Assembly: GCA_017453045.1 (NCBI GenBank)
Contig: JAFTKX010000010.1
Span: 1 to 34,225, forward strand
Direction of reading: 5' to 3'
Source: Clostridia bacterium
GTDB lineage: Bacteria; Bacillota; Clostridia; Christensenellales; Borkfalkiaceae
Length of the DNA: 34,225 nucleotides
Below are positions 14,351-21,979 of this stretch, piece by piece. The translations under genes and the position numbers were made by a program. The notes under the pieces were generated by a model, which did no database searches, was not told where the DNA came from, and saw nothing but the letters and a program-made list of their open reading frames with translations. Each line of letters starts with the position of its first letter. The stretch's first letter is position 1.

Positions 14351-15173
14351 TCTCTGAACTAAGGCATAAATATCCGCTTAAAGATTTAATGAAAATTTTA
14401 GGTATAGCTCGTAGTACGTATTACTACTATCTTAAAGAAAAGAAAGATAAATACATAGTAGAAAAACAAGAGATATTAAATATATTTGTTGATAGTAAAA
14501 ACACTTATGGTTACCGTAGAATAGCGTTAGAGTTAAGAAAAAAAGGCTACGTAATTAACCATAAAACAGTGTTAAAACTAATGAAAATGCTTAAAATCTA
14601 CGGAAAACAAAGAAAAAGCAAGTATAAGTCGTATCGTGGAGAAGTTGGTAAAGTTGCTCCTAATATACTAAATCGCGAGTTTAATACTAATGCTCCATAC
14701 ACAAAACTTACAACAGACGTGACCGAGTTTAACGTATGTAATGAAAAGATATATTTATCTCCCGTATTAGATATGTTTAACAATGAAATATTAAGTTATT
14801 CTATCTCTACAAGCCCTAACTTTTGGCAAACGAGAGAAATGCTTAAAGGATTGAAAGATTACCTAAAACGGCAACGCCATTACTACACTCAGACCAAGGC
14901 TGGCAATACCAAACGAGAGAGTTTCAACGTTTACTTAAAGAACATAACGTAACGCAAAGTATGTCAAGAAAAGGAAACTGTTTAGACAACAGTGTAATGG
15001 AAAACTTTTTTGGCAGACTTAAAGTAGAAATGTACTACGGCGAAAAATTTGAAAGCGTTAACGCTTTCATACAAAAACTTCACGAATATATTTATTACTA
15101 CAACAATGAAAGAATATCTTTAAAATTGAAAATGAGTCCAGTAAAATACCGAACTCAATCTCAATATATTTAA
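14341..15173 (+). pseudogene. IS150-group transposase OrfB, frameshifted
   Basis: The DDE integrase half of the transposase. In the -1 frame from about 14341 it reads KIISELRHKYPLKDL, then an HTH_21-type region (YGYRRIALELRKKGY), TTDVTEFN (first Asp) and LSPVLDMFN (second Asp). Near 14868 the frame changes. The sequence continues in another frame as LHSDQGWQYQ and then SRKGNCLDNSVMENFFG, which holds the catalytic Glu. GATTACCT where GATTTACCT would restore the frame points to loss of one T. The acidic triad is therefore split between two ORFs (14389-14952 and 14961-15173), and the enzyme should be inactive. Confidence 0.9.
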
Positions 15174-15179
15174 TTTAAT

Positions 15180-15207
15180 TTTTGTCTAAAATTTTGGGTT
15201 CACATCA
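15180..15207 (-). repeat. Right inverted repeat of the insertion sequence
   Basis: Reads TGATGTGAACCC from the outer edge inward on the minus strand and matches the left end at 21 of 28 positions, including the shared TTAGACAAA. It ends at 15207, followed by the second GAG copy of the target site. Confidence 0.88.
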
Positions 15208-15239
15208 GAGCGGTCAAGTCTTTTATTTATAATTTTCTA

Positions 15240-16358
15240 TTAAAGCGTTTTAACAAACGACCTTCTCTTTTTATGTCTTACCGTTTTAAAGGCTTTCCAT
15301 TGATTTAAAATGTTCGCGTTGGTTTCAAGCGTTAAGTTGGTTTCGGCGTGAGTAATTTTACCGTTACAAAGGAACTTCATCATACGGTTTAAAATTGCGG
15401 TAGCAATCGCCTTACCCCTATATTCAGGAATTACGCCGATAAGTCCAAGGTCAACCCATTTAGGATTTTTTATAACTTTTAAAAGTTTTATAATTGCAGG
15501 TAAAGTAAGTTTACCTTTACTCTTTTGTAAAGCCTTGCCTATTGCGGGGAACGCAATTCCAAACGCGACGATATCGTTATTTTTATCTACTATAACGATT
15601 GTATAATCCATATTTATGATAAACTTAAAACCGTCTATTAAACTCTTTTTCATTTTGGGAGTAAAAGGAACGGATTGATAAATTTCCTCGTAAGTTTTAT
15701 CTAAAACGTCAAAGAATTTGTCGCCGTATTTTTTTACGAAATCAAAAGAATTTTTGGCTTCGACAAATTTAAGTTCGTACTTCTTCATCATTAGCGCCGA
15801 TATTTCTTCGTACCTTTTATCAACGGTTTCTGGCGCGTATAGTTTTGATTCGTACCAGTCTACTTCCTTACTAAACCCGTGGTTTTCAATAAGTTTTTGG
15901 TAATACTCATAGTTATATTGTTCTTCAAAAGTCGAAATTTGGTCGAAACCTTCTATCAAAAGCCCTTCTCTTTCCAAATCGGAAAAGCCGAGCGGACCTA
16001 CGATTTCCTCCATACCCTTCGACCTTGCCCAATTTTCAACGGCGTTAAAGAGCGCGTCGGCAACTTCTTGGTCGTCAATACTGTCAAAACGGGTAAATCT
16101 AACTCGTTTTTGTTTCCACTTTTCGTTTGCAACTCTTTGCAAAATACCGTGAATTCTTCCTACTGTTTTACCGTCGCGTTTAGCGATATAATAAACCGAT
16201 TCGGCTTGTTCGTCGTAAACCGTACTCTTTTTAAAAAGAGCCTTTTCGTCGCCGTAAAGCGGTGGGACGAAATACGGACAGTCTTTGTAAAGTTTTAAAG
16301 GAAAATTTATAAATTCCTTTACGTTTTTCCCCTTTTTTACTTCAATAATATCTACCAT
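15240..16358 (-). CDS. GNAT-like acyltransferase family protein
   Basis: This 372-residue soluble protein has an N-terminal region with YYIAKRDGKTVGRIHGIL (about 55-75) and a C-terminal region with LGLIGVIPEYRGKAIATAIL (about 305-325). The latter is the acetyl-CoA pyrophosphate-binding loop of GNAT N-acyltransferases (R/Q-x-x-G-x-A/G). The middle has GPLGFSDLEREGLLIEGFD, a run I associate with large uncharacterised GNAT-like proteins of gut bacteria. The substrate is unknown. The ATG at 16358 is taken as the start; a TTG at 16364 is closer to the AAGGGG site and is possible. It lies about 15 bp after degV on the same strand, so both are probably one operon. Confidence 0.75.
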   Translation of the reverse strand: MVDIIEVKKGKNVKEFINFPLKLYKDCPYFVPPLYGDEKALFKKSTVYDEQAESVYYIAKRDGKTVGRIHGILQRVANEKWKQKRVRFTRFDSIDDQEVADALFNAVENWARSKGMEEIVGPLGFSDLEREGLLIEGFDQISTFEEQYNYEYYQKLIENHGFSKEVDWYESKLYAPETVDKRYEEISALMMKKYELKFVEAKNSFDFVKKYGDKFFDVLDKTYEEIYQSVPFTPKMKKSLIDGFKFIINMDYTIVIVDKNNDIVAFGIAFPAIGKALQKSKGKLTLPAIIKLLKVIKNPKWVDLGLIGVIPEYRGKAIATAILNRMMKFLCNGKITHAETNLTLETNANILNQWKAFKTVRHKKRRSFVKTL

Positions 16359-16372
16359 AACCAAATATCCCC

Positions 16373-17248
16373 TTATCTATGGATAGAGTGGAAAGCAATT
16401 CCGATAGTATTAGGACCGCAATGGCTACCTGCCGTAGGATTAACGACTACTATTTCGGTATTTAAGTCTTGACCGTATTTTTCTTTAAGTTTTGCTTCGA
16501 TTTCTTTCGCTAAAGCCAAAGAATCGGTGTGCCCAACGATAACCCTGTGGTCTTTAAGATTATCTTGCAAATCTTCGACGTATTGCATAAGTTTTTCGTT
16601 TGCGCCTTTTTTACCCTTTGCCTTTGCGATAGACTTCATCTTACCGTCCGAGCCGATATTTATAATAGGCTTAATACCTAAAAGGTTGCCCATACCTGCC
16701 GCAAAACCGCTTACTCTACCGCTACGGCCAAAGAATTTAAGGTCTTCCGCATAGAAATAAACGGCAAACTTATCGACTTCGGTCTCAGCCCATTTTAAAA
16801 TTTCTTGAATGCTTGCCCCGTTTAAAGCCATATCGCCGATTTCTCTTACGATAATATAACTTAAAATGGTTATTGCTTTTGTGTCGATAGTATAAATAGT
16901 TCTTTCGGGATATTTTTCTTTAAGTTCCTTTAAAGCGATATCCATTGCGTTGAAAGTTCCGCTCATCGCCTTTGAAAAATGAACGTATAAAATATCCTTT
17001 CCTTCTTTTAAAGTAGGCTCGAAATATTCCATATATTTAGCGGGCGACAATGCGAAAGTCTTTGGCAAAACACCACCCCTTAATTTATCGTAGAAAGCCT
17101 TATAATCGAACACTTCAAAATCTTCGTAAGGAAAAATTTGTTCTTCTAATTTTTCAGCGTAAGGCATGCTAATCAACTTATAGCCGTACGTTTGCGCCAC
17201 TTCTGGGGTGATATCGGTATCGGTATCAGTAAAAAGTTGGTAATCCAT
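16373..17248 (-). CDS. DegV family protein (fatty-acid-binding, FakB-like)
   Basis: This 291-residue protein matches DegV/FakB proteins, which hold a fatty acid for phosphorylation by FakA in Gram-positive bacteria. Visible family features are the N-terminal TDTDTDITPE (where most family members have TDS), the serine-rich acyl-head site VHFSKAMSGTFNA (about 94-106), LKFFGRSGRVSG (about 172-183), IGIKPII-type sequence near 190, and the C-terminal GSHCGPNTIGIAF. The length is standard. The gene has a GGAG ribosome site and its own extended -10 promoter. No fakA kinase gene is in this window. Confidence 0.93.
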   Translation of the reverse strand: MDYQLFTDTDTDITPEVAQTYGYKLISMPYAEKLEEQIFPYEDFEVFDYKAFYDKLRGGVLPKTFALSPAKYMEYFEPTLKEGKDILYVHFSKAMSGTFNAMDIALKELKEKYPERTIYTIDTKAITILSYIIVREIGDMALNGASIQEILKWAETEVDKFAVYFYAEDLKFFGRSGRVSGFAAGMGNLLGIKPIINIGSDGKMKSIAKAKGKKGANEKLMQYVEDLQDNLKDHRVIVGHTDSLALAKEIEAKLKEKYGQDLNTEIVVVNPTAGSHCGPNTIGIAFHSIHR

Positions 17249-17357
17249 AATCTTCTCCTTTGTATTCCCTTATTTTAACGCGTTCGTGTTTTACGCGACT
17301 TAATTTAGTAGGGATAAAATTAACAAACTTGACAAAGTTCTCCACTTTATCCGTTAT

Positions 17358-17384
17358 ATTATACCAAAGAAAACTAAATTGAAA
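17358..17384 (-). promoter_or_regulatory. degV promoter
   Basis: Minus strand TATAAT (17358-17363) preceded by TGG (extended -10) and, 15 bp upstream, TTTCAA (17379-17384). A direct repeat ATTTAGTTT occurs twice around the -35. The promoter overlaps the start of the AraC remnant that reads the other way. Confidence 0.6.
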
Positions 17385-17615
17385 CTAAATTTTTTAAAAT
17401 TTGATACAAATTTAACGTCGTACGTTGTAAGGAAACCAAAAAACCTTTTAGAATCGACGAATCTTCCCATTTCCGAAACTGCCGTTTCGGTTGGATTTAA
17501 TTCAATTTCTCACTTTTCGGAAGTCTATAAGTCGATTATCAACGAATCTCCCGTAAAAACGAGAAAGAATTTTTACGAAAAACAAAAAGAATTTTTACTA
17601 ACGACAAGAACTTGA
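17379..17615 (+). pseudogene. AraC-family regulator remnant (C-terminal helix-turn-helix)
   Basis: A 78-codon frame whose end matches the second helix-turn-helix of AraC regulators: LLESTNLPISETAVSVGFNS, then SHFSEVYKSIINESPVKTRKNF. The sensor domain and most of the first helix-turn-helix are missing. The frame opens only with TTG and has no convincing ribosome site. It keeps a good terminator at its 3' end. This looks like the stump of a regulator gene that was deleted next to degV. Confidence 0.75.
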
Positions 17616-17637
17616 TTTAACTCAAGTTCTTTTTTTT
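17606..17637 (+). terminator. Rho-independent terminator after the AraC remnant
   Basis: AAGAACTTGA / TCAAGTTCTT with a six-base loop (17616-17621) and a run of eight T. The stop codon of the remnant lies in the stem. Confidence 0.88.
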
Positions 17638-17680
17638 AACACAAAATAAACAATATTATAACATTTTTTTTGCTTTCTAT

Positions 17681-17708
17681 TTGCAAGTTTTGTAATTTGT
17701 GATATAAT
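17681..17708 (+). promoter_or_regulatory. Promoter of the acyltransferase-YfcC operon
   Basis: TTGCAA (17681-17686), 16 bp, TATAAT (17703-17708), about 50 bp before the start codon at 17758. Confidence 0.75.
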
Positions 17709-17757
17709 ATATTTATTGTAATAAATAGCAATCAACGAAAAAAGGGCTACTGAGCAA

Positions 17758-19059
17758 ATGAAAAAAGATTTTAAAACAAGACTAATAAATAGAAAAATAA
17801 AAAAGCCTAATCCTTTTCTTATGACTCTCGTCAGTTGGGCTTTAGGCTTGTTAAATAAAAAATACAAAGTCAAATTCGACTATGATTATAATCCGAAATC
17901 GCTAAAAGGAAAGCCTACGATTTTACTCGCTTCGCACTCGTCAAGGCTTGAATTTATTTATATGATGCGCGGATTTAAACGCAAAGATATAAATATGGTC
18001 GTTGGATATCAAAACATTTTGCAAAAAGGGCTTTACGGCTTTTTATTATCGCTTGGCATTATATCAAAATATTTATACCAACCCGATATCGCTTGTTTAA
18101 GGCACATGTTTAGGGTTTTAAAACGCAACGGAGCGATAGGATTATTCCCCGAAGGTATTCAATCGACGAGCGGTAGCACTCATCCCATAAATCCGGCGAC
18201 GGCGCAATTTATCAAACGCAGTAACGCAAACGTAGTCGTCGCCACTTCAAAAGGCGCGTATTTAGCGACGAACAGATACTCGTCAGACCGCAAAAAAGGT
18301 CCTATCAATATAAGTTACAGTTTACTTTTTACCCCCGAAAAACTTGAAACTCTCACGGAGAAAGAAATATACGATTTAATTTTAGAAAAAATCAGTTATA
18401 ACGATTTTGCCTTTAATAAAGTCGCTCGCCATAAGTATATAGGTAAAAAGCCTAACGCTTACGGCATTGAGAAAATACTATACGTTTGCCCCGACTGTAA
18501 GAAAGAAAACACTCTTTACGTAGACAACGACGCAGTAGTTTGTAAAAATTGCGGTTTTAGAGTAAGAGTAAACGAATATTACGATTTAGTAGACGCAACG
18601 AGCAATTCTTGCCCTACGGACATAGACAAGTGGTACAAATGGCAACGCAGACTCGTCGCAAAAGAAATTCAAAACGACGGTTTTGAAATGTCCTTAAGCG
18701 GAACTTTATGTACTTTACGCACCGACAAATTGAAAAAACCGCCAAAAGACAGAAAGATTTTATCCGTCGGTCAAGTAAAATTGACTAATAAAGGGCTTTA
18801 TTTTAAAGGTTTTCTTGACGGAAAAGACGCCGACTATGAATTCGACGCAAAGGGCGTTTATTCGCTTACCTTTTCCACAAAAGGCTTTTTAGAATTTTAT
18901 TACAACAATGAATATTTTAAGTTGATTCCCGACGATTTAAGTCAATGCCTAATTAAATGGACGTTAGCATCCGAAGAAATTCACAATCTTTATAACGAAA
19001 AGTGGCGACTTGCTTGCGCAGACGTTTACGATTATAACGAAGGAGAAAACCATGAGTAA
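17758..19059 (+). CDS. PlsC-like acyltransferase with a C-terminal zinc ribbon
   Basis: This 433-residue protein begins like a lysophosphatidate acyltransferase. A hydrophobic N-terminal segment is followed by LLASHSSRLEFIYM (motif I, near 57-70), LGIISKYLYQ, and FPEGIQSTSGS (motif III, near 130). Motif I is HX4E (HSSRLE) where almost all PlsC-type enzymes have HX4D, so activity is uncertain. After about residue 240 comes a zinc ribbon (CPDC...CKNC, about 247-268) and then a beta-rich tail (about 290-420) that I do not recognise, possibly a lipid- or membrane-binding module. Its last 8 bp overlap the next gene, a membrane carrier, so the two are translated together. Confidence 0.75.
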   Translation: MKKDFKTRLINRKIKKPNPFLMTLVSWALGLLNKKYKVKFDYDYNPKSLKGKPTILLASHSSRLEFIYMMRGFKRKDINMVVGYQNILQKGLYGFLLSLGIISKYLYQPDIACLRHMFRVLKRNGAIGLFPEGIQSTSGSTHPINPATAQFIKRSNANVVVATSKGAYLATNRYSSDRKKGPINISYSLLFTPEKLETLTEKEIYDLILEKISYNDFAFNKVARHKYIGKKPNAYGIEKILYVCPDCKKENTLYVDNDAVVCKNCGFRVRVNEYYDLVDATSNSCPTDIDKWYKWQRRLVAKEIQNDGFEMSLSGTLCTLRTDKLKKPPKDRKILSVGQVKLTNKGLYFKGFLDGKDADYEFDAKGVYSLTFSTKGFLEFYYNNEYFKLIPDDLSQCLIKWTLASEEIHNLYNEKWRLACADVYDYNEGENHE

Positions 19060-20533
19060 ATCAACAGATTTAAGCGTAAAAGTAAAATTCGGGCTTAAGA
19101 GTTTTATAGCAGTTATTGCAATACTATTTGCAGTTTTAATATTCGTTGGCATTCTTACCTTTGTAATACCGGCAGGAAAATACACCATTTATACTACCGA
19201 TATATCAAAACAATCCCTGCCGTTTTACGAATATACCACCGACGCGTCTTTAAATAAGCAAATCGTAATCGACTCTTTCCGCACCCTTACCGAAGCCGAA
19301 AATTCTTCAAGACTTCCCGTTTACCGTTGGCTTACTTCTCCGTTTGAAGCATTGCTCTTTGGTAGCAACAGCGCAAATATGATTATGATAATTGCCCTTT
19401 TGTTAGTTCTCGGCGGTACTTTTAAAGTTTTAGAAGAAAGCGGTGGACTCGTGTCGCTCGTTAGAGTTATTATGATGAAACTCCGTTCAAAACGCTTTGC
19501 TATAATTTGGGTTACCACAGCGGTAATTATGTTACTGTCGGCAGTATTCGGGCTACAAGAGCAACTACTCATTTTATACCCCATATTCGCAATGCTATGC
19601 ACGGCGTTAAACTGGTCGCGATTTACGGCGATTTCCTTTGTTTTAATTGCGTCGGGCGTAGGCTTTACCACCGCGATTACAAACCCTATGACGATAGGAA
19701 CGGCGTCGATTGCCGCAGGTGTAAGCGTTACCGACGGTTTGTGGTATAGATGTATTATCCTTTGCGTAATGTACGTTATTACCGCGTCGTTTTTAACTTA
19801 CTTGGCTAAACGCGACGAAAAGAAAGCAACCGAAAGTTTTGATATTCAAGGATTTATAACCGTTTCCGACGAAACTCGCGCGGACGACGTTCGCAAATCC
19901 GTAATGATTATCGTCTTATTCTCAGTTGCCCTTTTAGCCGTTATTATCCCAACTTTGATTGATTCTATTCGCTCTCTTGCGATGGTATTTATGGCTGTCG
20001 CCTTTGTCATAGGCACGGTAATTATAGGTAGAATTTTGTTAGGCTCTTTCAAAAGCCTTGGCAAAAGTTTTATAGGGGGCGTGAAAGACGTTCTTCCATC
20101 AATCGCAATCATTATGATTGCTTTCGGCATTACCTATATTGCTCAACAAGGAAATATTTTGCATACGATTTTCTATTATTTCTATAATTCCGTATCTAAT
20201 ATTTCACCTTATCTTGCAGTTATTATCTTATACTTCTTTATTCTTATTATCGAATTCTTTATTCCGAGCGCGTCGGCTAAAGCCGTTTTGATTATACCTA
20301 TGCTTACCCTTGCTCCGATTGAAGGATTGAGCAAAACTATTATCATTTTGACCTATTTGTTTGCAGACGGTTACACAAACGTTTTATACCCAACCTGCGG
20401 AACTTTACTCGTAGGTTTAGGTCTTGCGAACGTAAGTTTTGCGGAGTGGTTTAAAAAGACGATACTCTTTCAACTTATCTTGTTTGCGGTATCGCTTGGC
20501 TTTGTAATGCTCGCGATATTTATAGGACTTTAA
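19052..20533 (+). CDS. YfcC/DcuC-family membrane carrier
   Basis: This 493-residue integral membrane protein has about 12 hydrophobic segments. The opening FVIPAGKYTIY after the first transmembrane helix, the SGVGFTTAITNPMTIGTASIAAGV motif region near 205-230, and the closing FADGYTNVLYPTCGTLLVGL region are hallmarks of YfcC-type carriers in the C4-dicarboxylate/arginine-ornithine antiporter group. The substrate is not predictable. I chose ATG 19052 because AGGAG (19041-19045) precedes it, and it overlaps the acyltransferase stop by 8 bp. A strong terminator follows. Confidence 0.88.
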   Translation: MSKSTDLSVKVKFGLKSFIAVIAILFAVLIFVGILTFVIPAGKYTIYTTDISKQSLPFYEYTTDASLNKQIVIDSFRTLTEAENSSRLPVYRWLTSPFEALLFGSNSANMIMIIALLLVLGGTFKVLEESGGLVSLVRVIMMKLRSKRFAIIWVTTAVIMLLSAVFGLQEQLLILYPIFAMLCTALNWSRFTAISFVLIASGVGFTTAITNPMTIGTASIAAGVSVTDGLWYRCIILCVMYVITASFLTYLAKRDEKKATESFDIQGFITVSDETRADDVRKSVMIIVLFSVALLAVIIPTLIDSIRSLAMVFMAVAFVIGTVIIGRILLGSFKSLGKSFIGGVKDVLPSIAIIMIAFGITYIAQQGNILHTIFYYFYNSVSNISPYLAVIILYFFILIIEFFIPSASAKAVLIIPMLTLAPIEGLSKTIIILTYLFADGYTNVLYPTCGTLLVGLGLANVSFAEWFKKTILFQLILFAVSLGFVMLAIFIGL

Positions 20534-20550
20534 AATTAGTTTATAATATA

Positions 20551-20591
20551 AAAACGCTCCCCAAAGGCAATCTGCCTTTGGGGAGCGTTTT
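20551..20591. terminator. Bidirectional terminator between yfcC-like and CDF-like genes
   Basis: A perfect 19-bp stem (AAAACGCTCCCCAAAGGCA and its complement) with an ATC loop. The A4/T4 ends allow it to serve both the plus-strand operon and the minus-strand gene whose stop codon lies at 20598. Confidence 0.95.
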
Positions 20592-20597
20592 ATATAA

Positions 20598-21227
20598 CTA
20601 TTCTTTTTCATTTACGTATTTTACTTGTTTATAAATCGTTCGTATACCGCTCCAAATCAAGTATACTGCAACTATTAGCGTTCCAAAAAAGTCAAACCAG
20701 TATGAAACTACGCTTTGGGGGGCTATCAAAACGGACAAAAGCGCTATTGCTACGCTAACGTCTACTAATGTTTTTGCGCGATACAATCTAACCTGTACCG
20801 CTAAAATTCCGTTCGGTTCAGCCCTATTAAGCCTTTTATATCTAACCCAAAACAGAAAATTGACGACTGCCCCGTAAACGCTTATTATCAGCGCTGGCAA
20901 AACGTTTCCTTTATCGTCGGGAGTAATAAAAAATGCCAAAACTAACATAACTATTCCCGCAAAACACATCGTCAACCCTACGAAACTGTTTGACCTACGC
21001 TCTAACCTTTGCGCCCTTTCTTCGCTACACTTCGCCGTATTTTGCGTTATCAAGTATACTACGAAAGAAGTAAGTATTGCAAAAACTTCGGCAGTTTTAC
21101 ATACCAAGTCGGCTATTTGCGTTGAACTCTTACCAAAAAGAAGCCCCACCCCTACTACTAAAGGAGTTGGCGCGCTCATGATAATTGCTAACACAAACGT
21201 TTTTATTCCCGATTTCTTTTTCGACAT
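20598..21227 (-). CDS. CDF-like (cation diffusion facilitator) membrane protein with altered metal site
   Basis: This 209-residue protein has six hydrophobic segments laid out like the membrane domain of cation diffusion facilitators. TM2 reads SSTQIADLVCKTAEVFAIL and TM5 reads RAKTLVDVSVAIALL, matching the family pattern ADxxHxxxD and HxxxD. The histidines are replaced by lysines and one Asp by Glu, so the usual four-residue zinc site is lost. The cytoplasmic C-terminal domain is absent. ATG 21227 is preceded by GGGGGTG. A longer frame from TTG 21347 would add a hydrophobic segment but has no ribosome site, although it lies nearer the promoter. Function as a transporter is doubtful. Confidence 0.65.
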   Translation of the reverse strand: MSKKKSGIKTFVLAIIMSAPTPLVVGVGLLFGKSSTQIADLVCKTAEVFAILTSFVVYLITQNTAKCSEERAQRLERRSNSFVGLTMCFAGIVMLVLAFFITPDDKGNVLPALIISVYGAVVNFLFWVRYKRLNRAEPNGILAVQVRLYRAKTLVDVSVAIALLSVLIAPQSVVSYWFDFFGTLIVAVYLIWSGIRTIYKQVKYVNEKE

Positions 21228-21400
21228 AACGCACCCCCAAAAAGTTTCCCGTGGAATAACGAAAACCATAGCGACAGTATATGCAACGATAACAAAAACT
21301 TGCAATAAATAGATAGAAATTGTCGTAATTTTACCCAAAACTAACAAACTTTAAAAAACAAAGTTAATTAAAATGGGCACGATTTATTTCGACGTTATTT

Positions 21401-21429
21401 ATTATAACAAAAAAGAACGTATATTTCAA
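21401..21429 (-). promoter_or_regulatory. Promoter of the CDF-like gene
   Basis: Minus strand TTGAAA (21424-21429), 17 bp, TATAAT (21401-21406). Between this and the tRNA locus (21430-21588) I see no gene, only a CGTAGT/ACTACG hairpin near 21496-21513. Confidence 0.85.
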
Positions 21430-21588
21430 GTCGTTTTACGCGATAAAAGAAAACAAACTTTTTATAACTCTAAACTTATTCGTAAAGATAGCCCGTAGTA
21501 GACAAACGTACTACGTTCTTCATATCTTACGATGCGAAACGAAAAGAGCAAAGGGAACACCCCTACTAACTATTTCTTTTAAATTTAT

Positions 21589-21676
21589 GCGCCGTAAGAG
21601 AGATACCTCCGCTTCGCTACGGTGAGAACGACCAAAATTTGCAAGCAAATTTTGGTCAAATCTCTTAGGCGTGCCA
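21589..21676. repeat. 88-bp palindromic element ending in copies of the tRNA-Arg 3' end
   Basis: The left end GCGCCGTAAGAGA (21589-21601) is identical to 13 bp of the tRNA-Arg gene (21718-21730, plus strand). The right end, AATCTCTTAGGCGTGCCA on the plus strand, resembles the same tRNA 3' end in the opposite direction, including CCA. Inside are a perfect 12-bp inverted repeat, GACCAAAATTTG with a 4-base loop (about 21629-21656), and a smaller CCG...CGG stem near 21608-21622. It is not coding. It looks like a small mobile or recombination-derived palindrome. Confidence 0.65.
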
Positions 21677-21677
21677 A

Positions 21678-21713
21678 ACAAAACGGGCTACCCGTTTGGG
21701 TAACCCGTTTTGT
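21678..21713 (-). terminator. Probable tRNA-Arg terminator hairpin
   Basis: A 16-bp stem, ACAAAACGGGCTACCC against GGGTAACCCGTTTTGT with one G-U pair and a GTTT loop, begins right after the tRNA CCA. The tail (TTGTTTGG in the minus direction) is only moderately T-rich. Confidence 0.7.
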
Positions 21714-21790
21714 TGGCGCGCCGTAAGAGATTCGAACTCCTGACCTTTGGTTCCGTAGACCAACGCTCTATCCAGCTGAGCTAACGGCGC
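21714..21790 (-). tRNA. tRNA-Arg (anticodon ACG)
   Basis: A 77-nt tRNA with encoded CCA. The acceptor arms GCGCCGT and ACGGCGC pair, the D arm is GCTC...GAGC, the anticodon stem TTGGT/ACCAA holds the loop CTACGGA (anticodon ACG, read as ICG), and the T arm is AGGAG-TTCGAAT-CTCTT. It reads CGN arginine codons. Its strong promoter lies about 190 bp upstream, beyond an 18-bp copy of its own 5' end. Confidence 0.98.
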
Positions 21791-21917
21791 GTATGTATTA
21801 AATTGCATTACTTTTACTCGCTATGCTTGTTGCTGGATGGAGCGTTGCAAACGCTCTGTGCCCGCACGAAGTAAGGAAACACGAAAGACGGACACCCTTG
21901 ACTACGCTTACAGTTTA

Positions 21918-21935
21918 CAGCTGAGCTAACGGCGC
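21918..21935 (-). pseudogene. 5' fragment of tRNA-Arg
   Basis: GCGCCGTTAGCTCAGCTG on the minus strand is identical to the first 18 nt of the intact tRNA-Arg gene 127 bp downstream. It lies just after a consensus promoter, so it probably marks the original tRNA start. The 127 bp between the copies (21791-21917) hold a GAGCGTT/AACGCTC hairpin and no gene. Confidence 0.85.
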
Positions 21936-21979
21936 TTTTAAAGGGAGAAACGACGTTCTCCCCTTGTTTTCGCTTGATT

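Larger units (their letters stand above)
13935..15207 (+). mobile_element. IS3-family (IS150 group) insertion sequence, degraded
   Basis: A 1273-bp element with imperfect TG...CA terminal inverted repeats (21 of 28 positions match), orfA and a frameshifted orfB, bounded by a 3-bp direct repeat GAG (13932-13934 and 15208-15210), the target duplication size usual for IS3 elements. It sits in the loop of a Rho-independent terminator. One base is missing in orfB, so this copy probably cannot move by itself. Confidence 0.93.

Noticed and set aside
21540-21905. Two stretches on either side of tRNA-Arg (about 21545-21570 and 21870-21900) that both contain a GAAAC...CACCC-type string.
   Set aside because: Similarity is short and needs gaps; not strong enough to call a repeat.
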